The notes under the pieces were generated by a model. It searched no databases and was not told the origin of the DNA. It saw nothing but the letters and a program-made list of their open reading frames with translations. DNA of 64,000 nucleotides from Ceriagrion tenellum. Its lineage: Eukaryota > Arthropoda > Insecta > Odonata > Coenagrionidae. The stretch spans positions 55,957,136-56,021,135 of the forward strand of contig OY720632.1 of the NCBI GenBank assembly GCA_963169105.1, given 5' to 3'. Made by a program: the position numbers and the translations under genes. Positions within the stretch are counted from its first letter, which is position 1. Every line of letters starts with the position of its first letter. This document shows positions 22,221 through 32,789 of the stretch, piece by piece.

Positions 22221-25200
22221 CTTTTCAAATAGATTAATTTACTTAGTCAAACTATGAAGCCTATTTGTCAAGCACACCAATATGTCAACGGATAACTTTT
22301 TTAAACTTCAGTTCATAGCTGGCAACTTGGAACCTTAAACTGTGGCTGATATTGTGTTATTATATTTTATTCACATGCCTTATACGCTTGGGTGCCTCCC
22401 CTTAATTCAATAAATATTGCGTTGTTGAAAATTATTCGGATGATAGTCGAAATATTTCCTGGGAAGAATATATTCAAATCATTCATTTCACTCCTCCATC
22501 CCATATCATCAAAGTGTAACTGACTAGTTGATTTGCTCCCTAACACTTTCGCCGAGTGTCTCGTTTTCAACCAGTATTCTCAACAAACGTCATTTTACAA
22601 TGAAGAAATGAGTCAAGTGCTTATTATTTATACAGCATTTTTATCGTTATACATCATGAGTCAGCTGGAACCTACTTCTTAATGAAGTTTGTGCTCCTAT
22701 ATTCTCATTTGTTATATTTTTGCTGCGTCGGGGACTTCAGTTGACCGTCGTGGCTAATGAAAAGGTTTTTTTAAGGAGAGCAGACAAAAGTCCTTTATCA
22801 CGGTGAAGGCTTTATAATTGGAGATCGAATTCCGTCGATTTTTGATTTGTAAGAGTCAATGTTGTCTCTCACCTGAAACGCAGAACGAACGTCACGTTTC
22901 GCGTGATTCCTGCATGGCTCTTGCATCTCATATATGTGATTGTAGTATACATTAATACTCGTGTGAATACATTTATAGTTTCTGTAATGATGGTAGCATC
23001 TGTATTGAGCTTTGAGTGATGGTGAAAGTTACTGGTACATTATATTACTTGTTGGTGATAACTCATCCCCGTCCACACGCCCTTGAGGTAACTTGCAAGG
23101 TAACATGCAGATGTAAATCACTTGTCCGTTACTTCTACATTATAATCTCGCATCCTTCGTACCGCCTCACCTTCCATTTGCGCCCCCACCCATACTCTGA
23201 TACATATACTCTTTGGAGCTCATTGTCGACGCATCCCGGAGAGCCGACGCCCATCCCGTACGGGCGAGCGAAACATGTTCTGCGGTTCAGTGGAGGGTGA
23301 CGCTTTGCATGGCGTCGCGCTGCGCTGAATGAGAGTATACCATGAATGTGGAAAGGCCAGCGGAGAGATTAGGGTACGCAGGGAAAAATAGAAGAGAGAA
23401 TGCAAAGGGAAATGACAGAAGGGATTTGGACAAAGAGAACGTAGTGAGGGAATGACAGGGAATGGACAGCTTTTAGCGGCGGACAATGCGACCCAGGATT
23501 TTTATTTGGTGATAAAAATGTCGCTGGACAGAGAGAGCGAAACGGTTTTGTGCAGGCGAAATTTAGCATAGCAAACGATACAGATATAATCTGTGGGAAG
23601 TGCAACTCAGAAAATCAGTTTTAAAAAGATGATAAACCCCCCTCGACGACAGCTTGCAGTACTAAATCTCTCTGTCAACAGTACAGGAAGCAGAAGGAAA
23701 CAGTTTGCAAATGGACGGCCTTCGCTCCCACGCGTTACTGGGAGAATTTAATCAGTCACGTCGTTTTATATTCATATATATTACGAGTTTTTAAAAACCC
23801 ATAATCGACATGAAATTTAATCGCGATCATCAACATCAATGTAAAAATCTTTGTCTTGTCGACTGTTGCTATTAATTTTATTCCAGACATTTATTTCGAT
23901 GTTTTTAAATTAATAGCTTTTTATTCACCCAATTCCACGGCGAACATTATTAGTCTACCTTCCATTGAGCTGATTTGTTTATCGTACAGATCAATTACTC
24001 CTTTTAATAACTCCATTCCATAAATAAACATGTGAAAGGAGGGAAGTAAAGTTGCTGAGAATGGTTATATATGATTTTTTATCAAACGTGATAGATCATG
24101 ACTGACTAATAATATACATAGATTCTCGTAAGGAATGGACGAAAAGTCATTTCAAAGTCAAAGTTTGCCGCTCCTCAAAGGAAAGTTTCTTTTTCCACTC
24201 TGTTTTGCGGGAGAAAAGTGACACTTCTCTTCCACCTTGTCGTATTCTCGTTAAATCGTGCTTATTTTACCTATCAACGACTAGTAGCGCTTTTTTTTAG
24301 TTTTACCATGTGGAAATAGATAAATTGAAACGTCAAGCTAGAATTATTAATCGAGGGAACTATAACATCGTACTTGAGGTATTGACAGAATAAACACTTA
24401 TGCACAACAGTTATAAGTGAAGAATATTCTTATGAACTTTCCTCCAAGGTATGTAAAAAAATGGTCTATTTATCAAGGGAAGAAAGTGAGACTTTAAGAT
24501 AAAAAGGTAAGAAGAATAGGTAACGTAAGAGGACAAGGTGAGGAAGTAAGCAACCCGAGCCATCGGTTCTTGTGGAAAAATGACGCGGGTCGCTGAGTCC
24601 TACTTCCCTTCCCAATGACGTAATATACTCTTGTTTCTTGGAAGGCGAATTAGCTTGTTTCATTCTATGAAAATTTGAAGCCTTATTTCATTCTTAGAAG
24701 AAATAGCTATGTTTTTATGAATCTTACTCCCCTATGGTTCAAACCTAAGTCTATTGGTGTTAATTTTTTAAATAACGCCGCCCATTTACGGTTTAAGTCT
24801 CCAATCTGGGTCCCGGGTGCATCTGTTCCTTCTTCAGACGTTTACCATCCCTCTGCTAGAGTCTAGGTTCTTGAGTAGCAGAAACAGAAGGGTGTGAGAT
24901 AATAACTTCTACTTAAATGAATTGAGTCAAAAACCTTGGGATCGAGCTCTCCTGCGTTAGGCATCTCATAAATCCTTCCCATTCGAATCTGTGGCCGGCA
25001 TGCTTTTCTTTTTAAATTTTCCATATTTCCACGATTCATATCCCTGGAGCTTTTTCCAACGATGCCTGTAGTCATTTTTGGGTGCATCAATTCCGAAAAA
25101 ATTACATTTCATTGCGCGGACCTTCCTAACTAAAAATTTACATCCATTCTCTGCTCACTTCTGGTTTCATTTTAGGCTTATTAGGCACGCACGTGAAATA

Positions 25201-26640
25201 ATTACAATAAAAATATAATTTTCATACAATAACATCTTAATATTTACCGTTGCCCTCATAGATGTTTCCGAATTTGTAAAGGAGTCTGAAATACAGGTCA
25301 CGATTTACGATGTGATATGTCGGCTATTGGACAGAATAACAACGACCAGACAGTGACGTGGAAGAACTAAATTATAAACTCTCATCTGGATTCAGAAGAG
25401 CCGACCACTTCCATTCTACGTATATATTCTTTGTCTATGAGACAAATATGCCGATCAAAAGACGAAAAAGTGTTTTGGATTCAAATTGGAACTAAGTTGC
25501 TTTTTGCTTATTTTTTATCCTTGAAGCTTATAATTTGTTTTCGCAATCATGAAGTTTTCTACCAAAAGTCTTGACGTAATATTTATAACTCAGGGAGATG
25601 TTTCCGATTCTCGCTGTATCTATCTTTCAAATGCATAGAATTTGGAATACATACTGAAAACGAGCACCCGATGACTTGGCCTACTGGTTCTCTTTCAGGT
25701 GCATGTTCTTTTGTTCGAATCACCGAGATTTCAAATTCTACCTTTGATCACGCTTTTATTTCGTTTCAGTGTAAAAGGGAACATTCTTCGCGATTAGATT
25801 TTGTCGTAAGGCTTTCCTCACACGTCTAATTTTGTTTAGTTCGTCACCTTTTATATCTGAATCCCTCATGCTAAACATGTGCATTATATAAGAAGTTGTT
25901 GCTCCTACGTATCTTTCCGATCTATGTACAGATATCAAATCAGTTCATAACGCTACACGCAATCTTCCGTTTCTCATGCTCCATTGTTGTTCTTGCAGAC
26001 CTCTCTCCCTCATCATGGCTATCGCATCTTCAAATTGGCTCTTCCCCTTTTCCTGTTACCGATTGAAGTCCATAACAGGACTGGTATTGATACCGGCCAC
26101 TGTAATTGCTTCCTTGTTAATGTAATGTGGGCCTTGAAATCTGATGTTCCTGACCTTCTCCATAAGAGATATTTCTATGGCTGCTCTCCTAAAATGCATC
26201 TCTAACGAATTATGAGTTCTTTCTGATTTTTATGACACTTATTTCACCACCATATTTCTTTATTGTTTATATTATGGTACAGTCGGCCCGTTGTTTATTT
26301 TTCGTCGTTTAAATTGATTTATCTCATAGAATACTATTAAGTTCTGACGTGCCTGTTCCAATGAGTACACCGTTCTTGAATTGCAGTGTCTATTGTTCTA
26401 CCTCGCGTTACTTTTAGCCATAGGTGCTCCTTTTCTTTACAATTGTATGTTGTACGCGTTGTCTAGCTACGCATAATGGCTTGACGGAGGGTGTTTTACT
26501 GCGTTAGTTTAATATTTAGAGAAGTCTCTGTGTTTAAATACGCTCCGCTTTAAGGTTGGATGGATGACGATAGGGAAGGAGTTGAAAATCAAAGAGCGAT
26601 GAGAAAGGGAAGTGAAAGCCATTCCCGCGTATCGCTCAAT
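22221..26640. other. Non-coding, nothing recognised
   Basis: AT-rich except for 23100-23330, which is GC-richer and contains GACGCTTTGCATGGCGTC, a near hairpin with arms GACGC and GCGTC. 23340-23540 is purine-rich. Open frames are up to 94 codons without domain signatures. Confidence 0.45.
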
Positions 26641-26641
26641 G

Positions 26642-26657
26642 CACAGTAATTACTGTG
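26642..26657. other. Perfect 16-bp palindrome with TAATTA core
   Basis: CACAGTAATTACTGTG is an exact palindrome centred on TAATTA, the form bound by homeodomain dimers in other animals. It has no loop, so a protein-binding site is more natural than an RNA hairpin. Function is not shown by sequence alone. Confidence 0.4.
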
Positions 26658-26659
26658 GT

Positions 26660-28090
26660 GAAAGCGTTTCATGTTAGCCACTCTGATTCGTTTTACTCCT
26701 AAACAGTCGTATTTTGAACAAAGGACACTATAGGAGGTATTAAATGGCTTGCATGCCAATCACAGAACTCAGAACATTCAGGATCAAATTCCCTGTGGAA
26801 CGCTGAAATGCATTCTTATCCTGTTTTGCCAAATTACTTTTTTTACGTGTTTATACAGCGATATTTCTGGAGGACATAAGTGCACTCACAACCTTCCGCC
26901 GTTAGCTTGCATTATCAGTCGTAATCTGGACCTTTATACCACTGAATTTCAATTTGCAAATAAAGATGGAAGGCGTGTAACTTGATTTGTGGTTCTGCAA
27001 ATCATTAGGGAGCCAAAAGGGAAGTTTGATATTCAGTTGCAAATTTTTCGGCAATTGGCGAAAGATTTACTATCCTTCTCATTTACGAACATGGCACAGG
27101 GCATAAATGACTGTTTAAATAATAACTGAGATCATTCGCTACGACGCTATGAGATATTTATTACGTAACTTACTTTGAGTATCTTTTTACTCACACTAAG
27201 TAGTGATTTTCGATTCGTTGCGCCTATTAATGTACCTTGTGTGATTAAAGTTGTTCGTTTTTCAGGTGATTTCGAAGTAAATTTTAATTTCGATTTTTTC
27301 GTTTTCGATTTCGAAGTAAATAGTGCAAAGATAACACACATTTATGATACTTTCTCGTAAATGGATTGTTTTGGGAGTATTTTGTTTAAGTGATGATGAA
27401 TATTTTAAATCGAAGCCTCAAGTACTCAGAATGATTTGTCGTCTTTATCAAAACCTCGGGAAATCAATTTTGATATGGGTTCTGTGTCCTTCGAGAAATT
27501 AAGAGCCCACTGATATTGTTACTGCATAATAAGATGTAAATTTAATATTGAAAACGAAATTTCAATAGCAAATTCTGTTTATAAATGTAAATTTTTGACG
27601 CACGGCATTTGTACTCAAGGAAGGACCAAATTGATGGTCCTAACATCTATGGTCATATAAATAAGTATTATAAGCCGAACTGGAAAACGCTAAAAATATA
27701 TTTTATGCTACAAAATTTTTATGTGGACAATTGAATCTCAGTATTGGAAGTCGCTCTCAAATCCTTGCTTGGATACACGTGAGAACTTATATTAGGTCAT
27801 TCGTTCACGAGGCTCGTCAACGTCAACTTGGCATCTGCCAAACCTTTGAATTCTTTGCGTTCATGATATGGTAGCGCCATAATCTGTGGACGCTGCAGTC
27901 TTATCGTGATGAATCTAGGTCAAAACAGTATACCATCAATTAAACTGAACTTTATTGAGGGATATTTCATCAAGTTGTAGTTTTAGCTTTGTTAATACCG
28001 AGAACTTGGATGACTTTTTATTATGTTACATTAAAAAAGAAACTTCCTGGTCCCGACGTTTAGGCTCTTCAAATGATGTCGACGTCTTAG
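26660..28090. other. Non-coding; small internal repeat at 27270-27320
   Basis: The word GATTTCGAAGTAAAT occurs twice, near 27271 and 27308, around a run of TTCGATTT words. The rest is plain AT-rich sequence. Confidence 0.45.
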
Positions 28091-28139
28091 CGTATGCGCA
28101 TAAACTCTTCTCGAGTTGCTCACCGTCATTCAGGTTCTC

Positions 28140-28185
28140 CTCTGACGACATTTCGACGCACGGCTCCCTCATCGTCTTCAGGGCC
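28140..28185 (-). ncRNA. Hammerhead-like ribozyme motif (weak candidate)
   Basis: On the minus strand CTGAAGA (28181-28175) is followed by one extra C and a 4-bp stem GATG/CGTC (one U-G pair) with an 11-base loop. Then come GAAA (28154-28151) and TGTC. This is the order of the hammerhead core: CUGANGA, stem II, GAAA, stem III, UH. The extra base before stem II breaks the canonical core, and stem I cannot be drawn beyond about one pair. The motif resembles the tails of Penelope-like elements, which are known to carry hammerheads. No Penelope protein is present nearby. Confidence 0.25.
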
Positions 28186-28209
28186 CCTGATGCGTCGGGC
28201 GCCAGGGCA

Positions 28210-29770
28210 AAGGAAGGTGATTAGAGAGTCACACTTCGAAACGTCGTTGGACCTGACCTGGTGTGTAACTCGAAAAGATATTACGATCAACATTTGCCAG
28301 AAAAGAAACGGTTGGCACATGAGGATAAGAGGTGTAATTTTGTCACTATTACAACGTGCCACTTTCTTTCCTACCTACTTGAGTATATCAACGTGAGACT
28401 GGGAAAAACTGAAAATTTGACTTCCTTCAAGCATAGGCCCAAGCTATTTTAGATGTGGGCACAAAGTTGTGTTTGGGCTAGTTTTATAAAGACCGCCACA
28501 TCTAACGCAGAGTATATTAATCGATTGTGATCTCTTAAACTGCGTTTTGCTCTAAGGAGTACTCTTTGGTTGTAGATCACTTATCTCGGAATTTTTGCCT
28601 CACATCCCGCGAGGGAATCAATATTTAATCTTATTAGTTGTCTCCAAGCTTTGAGATGTACGAGGAAAAGTTCTTTTTGGACTATTTACATTATACTTGC
28701 TTCTTGAGGGCGAATATAATTACAGCCGTGAATTGTTGGGCAATTTCACTCACAGTTCAATAGATTGGTGGCAATTATGTTAATGGTGGTACTCGTTAAT
28801 GTGTTGGTTCGTTTGTAATGTTTATTGAAATCAGTTATGAGAAGGTCGTGATTATTTACAGACTCAATTACCATGTACTTAATAAAGTTAATTAGGATGG
28901 ATATTCTTGATCGAAGTTAGCGACGAGTTTAGATTTCCATGCTTTCGTTCCCCTTTTCTCACTCATTATTAAACAGGAGACTGGCTGCCCCTACGACTGG
29001 CCACCTGCGAATTTTTCCTTCGACTTGCCCACTCTTCGAGGTGGCTCTGAAACCTAATTTATGCCCTTAAAACGATGAGCACCTTCTATATTCCCATCGA
29101 CCGTTAAGTGACCTCAAATTCAAATTGAGAATGATATCGCTCCATTCGCCATTTCTAAGACACGGAAAACATGAGGCGAGCATTCTGAGGGAGTATTACT
29201 TTCGGCGTGCATTCGCTTTTCGGTTGTTGGGTGTCTGATGCCTCCATGTTGGTTCATCTTTTAAAAGCCAAATATTCTGGAGCATGGCCCTTGAAGAATG
29301 GGAGGAGAATATGTTAGGAAGGACTGGTGGAGCATCCTAAAATTTCCATTCACCGCACTCGTTTATGTGGAACTTTTAGTCCTTGGTCTTAAGTGCAAAT
29401 GCCCGTGAAATTTAATCTGGTGAATATTTATGTATATATAATGTGAGCAGCCTTTTCGGAAGAACAGAGTGCCCGTGTTGCCACTCATTTTTGTTGGCTT
29501 ACAATTTTCATTTTCTTCGCCATCCCTACTTTTTCATTTTCTCCTTTTTTCACCTATTTCTTCCTTCGCTCACTTTTTTATGTTGCTTTACCGATGGGCA
29601 TGAATGGACGTAGCACCATTTTCTGGTTTGGCTATAGCGATATAGAATGCATGAGATTCGGATACTAAAATAGGCATAATTTTGGGAGGTGAATGTTTCG
29701 AGAGGAAGGGGTCGACTGGGAAAGGTGGTTGAAAATATCGTGGGACTCTCTGGTTTGTAGATACTGGAAG
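28210..29770. other. Non-coding; one short inverted repeat
   Basis: TTAGATGTGG near 28449 is mirrored by CCACATCTAA near 28496, enclosing about 38 bp. Nothing else is recognised; open frames are under 80 codons. Confidence 0.45.
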
Positions 29771-29772
29771 TC

Positions 29773-30150
29773 TTAAACCCCGTTCACATCAACTTAGCTT
29801 GACTTAACTTGGCTTAACTTGGCTTAACTTTGCGGGACTTAGGTGTTGAGTCCGTGAGAAAGCAACATACTGGTTCACAACAACTTAAAGTGGCTTATCT
29901 CGACTTTGCGTAGTCTTGGAGTTGAGCATTTCTCAACTTTCTCATAATTCTTGCCATTAGCAAGGCCTGGTTTACTATGGATAGTGTGGAAGTAATCGAT
30001 TGCAATAGGGGATTACGATATCGATAAGGGCCATCAATCGATTGTAATATCGACTTTGATAGTGGCGTGCTATGATTGGTTGGAAATTTCAGGCCCCGAT
30101 TGGCACTTGGGAACAGCTTTAGCCAAGTTAAGTTGTGAACGGGGCTTTAA
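29773..30150. mobile_element. Small TIR element with TTAA flanks, about 370 bp
   Basis: The left end reads TTAA then ACCCCGTTCACA at 29777. The right end reads TGTGAACGGGGCT then TTAA at 30147. The 11-bp CCCCGTTCACA ends are perfect inverses. Inside each end, ACTTAACTTGGCT words continue the similarity; at the left they form three to four degenerate 10-bp units. TTAA flanks and C-rich ends recall piggyBac-type MITEs, but TTAA is common in AT-rich DNA and the right end carries one extra base, so the superfamily is uncertain. There is no coding capacity. A 68-codon frame at 30056-30262 crosses the right end and is not a gene. Confidence 0.7.
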
Positions 30151-30543
30151 GGACAAAAATGCGTATGAAGCACTGTGTGAATGTGTTAAAAGCAAAAGAG
30201 GTAGGCTAGGGTTGGGAGTTTTGAAGGAGACAATGAAAAGAATGCCTGATAACTTGGTTTAACAGCAATAAATTAGCTCTTTGACTGTTCCTTACTCGAG
30301 AGAGATTCGTATGATGGGGGACTAATTATTTTCTTTCTCTTCTCTCCCATTTAAAATGGCGGAGGTAAATACTTTTACAATATCCAACCTGCCAAATTGA
30401 TAGTGGTCAATTTCTTTGACCAGCTTTTTTAATAATTACTACCCAATATATTTCACGCTGAAGAACTAGTCGAAAGAATGAAGGAAATTGTGCGTAAGTA
30501 GATATTGATGAAGGATTCCGCGGAGTGATGGAGTGGGCGTGAT
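30151..30543. other. Non-coding, nothing recognised
   Basis: Plain AT-rich sequence between two small mobile elements. Confidence 0.45.
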
Positions 30544-30709
30544 TAATTTCCCGGGATGTCCTCCGCGTCGATTCATCTTATCAAGACAGTTTCGCCGGCG
30601 TTTCAGCAGGATTATTCAGGTTTGAAGTGAAACCTAAATACGCCTGCTGAAACGCCGGCGAAACTGTCGTGCGAAGATGAATAAAGGCGGAGGACATCCC
30701 GGAAAATTA
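30544..30709. mobile_element. 166-bp palindromic insert
   Basis: Arms of about 67 bp at 30544-30610 and 30643-30709 are near-perfect inverses, sharing TTTCGCCGGCGTTTCAGCAGG and GGATGTCCTCCGC (read on the left). The 32-bp spacer contains a smaller hairpin, AGGTTT and AAACCT. The arms differ by substitutions near the middle (TTGATAAGATG against CGTGCGAAGATG in the outward reading). No flanking duplication was found. It is a foldback element or MITE without coding capacity. Confidence 0.85.
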
Positions 30710-31815
30710 CCATCTCCTAATTGTACGCAAGTAGTTTAAATCGACTACCAAAGGTGTCAATTATTAATTATTTCTACTTTCACTGCGGTGTTCACGGGTT
30801 ATAAGAGGATATGTATTCCAGATTTCTGTTAAGACATTAAGATTCACCAACGTGACTCGCTAAAAAAGCCCTCGTATTGCCTTAAACTGCATTTTGGCTT
30901 AAGTCATCTCTCTCTACCTTATACATTAAGAACTCGATCCTTTTTCCCTGCCATCTTCTTCAACTTCTCAATTGTATCCTACGTTGTACCCGCCTTAAAT
31001 GCATCCCAGGGGTATTCAGTGTACTTCAAGTCACCACAAAAATCTCGCTGTCCCTCTCATATTTAAACTCTCAAGATTCTTTCATTCTTCATTTTTACTC
31101 CAATGGAATACGTTTTCATACTTCTACCATCCTCATCTCCATTTTAGTAACGTTCTGCGGTTCCAATTGCATGTAACCGTTTCCATTTTTCTTTACAAAA
31201 TGAACAGCATATTTCCGATATTTTCCTCATCCCCTTTTGCATTGTTGTCCAACCCTTCGATGGCACTGTCAGGACAAAGTTTATTCCTTTCATATGCTTT
31301 TGATGAAATTGCGCATCGTCTATGGACCGCGGAAGGAAGAATGAAAAGAGCGCAGAGAAAAATCTCCGGCGGTGGTATCCTCCTCCATAGACGGTGACGA
31401 CTTGCGCGATTATACGAGAATTTTAATTTTTCATTCGAAGGACACGCGCTGTGCCTGAGTATCCTCGTTTCTTGCAGAAATGTTCGAGTGAAAGGTGAAA
31501 AAAACTTAATCGGGAATCAGTGCGCTTGTATATCCTCGCTATAGTGAAGGTCGAAGCGTACTATCATATCTGGTGAGTTATTTTTCAATCTCTTTGGCAA
31601 GGAATTCTCTTATCGAGATTGAACTAGGAATTCATCAGGCCAAATAGATTTATTTGAATGCTTCGACCTGCATAGAAAATGTCTTTCATTGTTTTAAAAT
31701 ACGCGTGGTCTCCTCTAAAGGGATGTCCTGTAACTTCGTCCGAATTGCAATATACAAAATAGTGGTCTTTAATAAATAATAAAAATCCCTTAGTAACTTT
31801 GTGGCATTCCATTTT
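30710..31815. other. Non-coding, nothing recognised
   Basis: The longest open frame (132 codons, 30999-31397) has low-complexity composition and no domain. No repeats were seen. Confidence 0.45.
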
Positions 31816-31983
31816 TCAGATAATGTAATGGTAGCATTTACAATACCACAGACTTATAAACTCACGACCCGGGTTTCAACACTTAAGCGTCATCTTCAGG
31901 TCGGGATGACGCTTAAGCGTTGAAACCCGGGTCGTGTGTTTAAAAGTCTGTGGTATTGTAAATGTTACCATTAAATTATCTGA
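31816..31983. mobile_element. 168-bp palindromic insert with hammerhead-like half
   Basis: Arms of 78 bp, 31816-31893 and 31906-31983, are inverses with about six differences. They share outer TCAGATAATGTAATGG-like ends and inner ACCCGGGT and CTTAAGCG words. The spacer is the 12 bases CTTCAGGTCGGG. The spacer plus left arm, read on the minus strand, contain the hammerhead-like core described separately. The two halves are therefore unequal: the right half lacks CTGAAG. The arrangement resembles two head-to-head, truncated copies of one sequence. No target duplication was found. Confidence 0.85.
31860..31905 (-). ncRNA. Hammerhead-like ribozyme motif
   Basis: On the minus strand CTGAAGA (31899-31893) is followed by one extra T and then a 5-bp stem II GACGC/GTGTT with loop TTAA. 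GAAA comes next, then the self-complementary ACCCGGGT as stem III and a GTC cleavage triplet. A short palindromic stem III is typical of hammerheads in Penelope-like elements and other retroelements that work as dimers. Stem I pairs for only two bases (CA with TG), and the extra T before stem II departs from the canonical core. Activity is therefore doubtful for this copy. Confidence 0.4.
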
Positions 31984-32540
31984 GTGGTCCTTAAGTTGAG
32001 GGCTGCAATTTTATTCTTATAGTAATATCATACGATTTATTCTTTCAATGAATTCGTGGATCTTGGTCTTAATAAATTATTACTTATCGAGGAATGGCTA
32101 TTTTTATCTCTAAGAAAGAACTCATTTCAATCCCGGCTTCCCCTTTTGTTTACTTTTACCTAGTTGGTGGAACTACCTGCATTAATTTGAGCCTCATGGC
32201 TCTTCATTGGGCATTGAATTCAGGAATGAAATTTTCCTGAAATTTTAATTCTGAATTCTTTATAACATTTTGGCGAAGAAATATTTTCGTTTAATTTTTA
32301 ATCAGGAATAGGAGTGGTGAAAATTAAGTCATCAACTTAAAAAACTATATTTTATATAGATAGTGATGTTCCATGGGTTAACTTTTTACAGTATCTTTCT
32401 ATCGACCTCATTAATTTAGAAACACTTATAAAAATATAGAGAGCAGATAAGGAAATATTATTGTTTCATCATCAGTTTCATTGTTCCCTGACCTACCTAC
32501 CCTCGATATTTTTGTGAGTGTTAATTTTTTACTGGGTTAA
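31984..32540. other. Non-coding, nothing recognised
   Basis: Very AT-rich, no open frames above 60 codons. Confidence 0.45.
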
Positions 32541-32545
32541 CATGG

Positions 32546-32783
32546 TGTTGGACAATTTTGCGGGCCCACTCGCCGGGAGGTGCTGTCCCCAGACGGAGGC
32601 GTCTCGAGGTGGAGTGATGTCTAGACAGAGACAGAGAGAGTTGGCCGCGAGCAGCCGTTGAACCAGTTGAAATACTGAGAGTGAATAAAGAGTGTGCGGT
32701 TAACAGTGCCGGAGAGCGTCTGTTGTGTCCCCCCTGTATCCAACTCGGCAAGAGAGAGGTTCCGTGTGTGTCCCTCTCTCACA
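32546..32783 (+). mobile_element. Probable solo LTR, about 238 bp
   Basis: A GC-rich block with sharp borders begins TGTTGGACAATTTTGCGGG and ends CCCTCTCTCACA, so it has the TG...CA form of retroviral-type LTRs. AATAAA lies at 32684-32689, about 100 bp before the end, followed by GTGTGCGG, as expected for the R/U5 junction. The flanks CATGG and CATTA (if the right end is taken two bases earlier) share only three bases, so a target duplication is not secured. No gag or pol frame adjoins it. An unrelated GC-rich element is the alternative. Confidence 0.5.
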
Positions 32784-32789
32784 TTAGTA

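Noticed and set aside
28094..28396. Overlapping frames of 100 and 78 codons near the ribozyme-like motif
   Set aside because: They have no domain and overlap on opposite strands; arginine/serine-rich composition follows from the GC-rich hairpin region.
30056..30262. A 68-codon frame that looks protein-like in its second half
   Set aside because: It crosses the right terminal inverted repeat of the small TIR element and continues into unrelated flank.
30644..30670. A hammerhead core reading CTGCTGA...GAAACTGTC
   Set aside because: The invariant A of CUGANGA is C in both arms, and the bases between would leave no loop for stem II.
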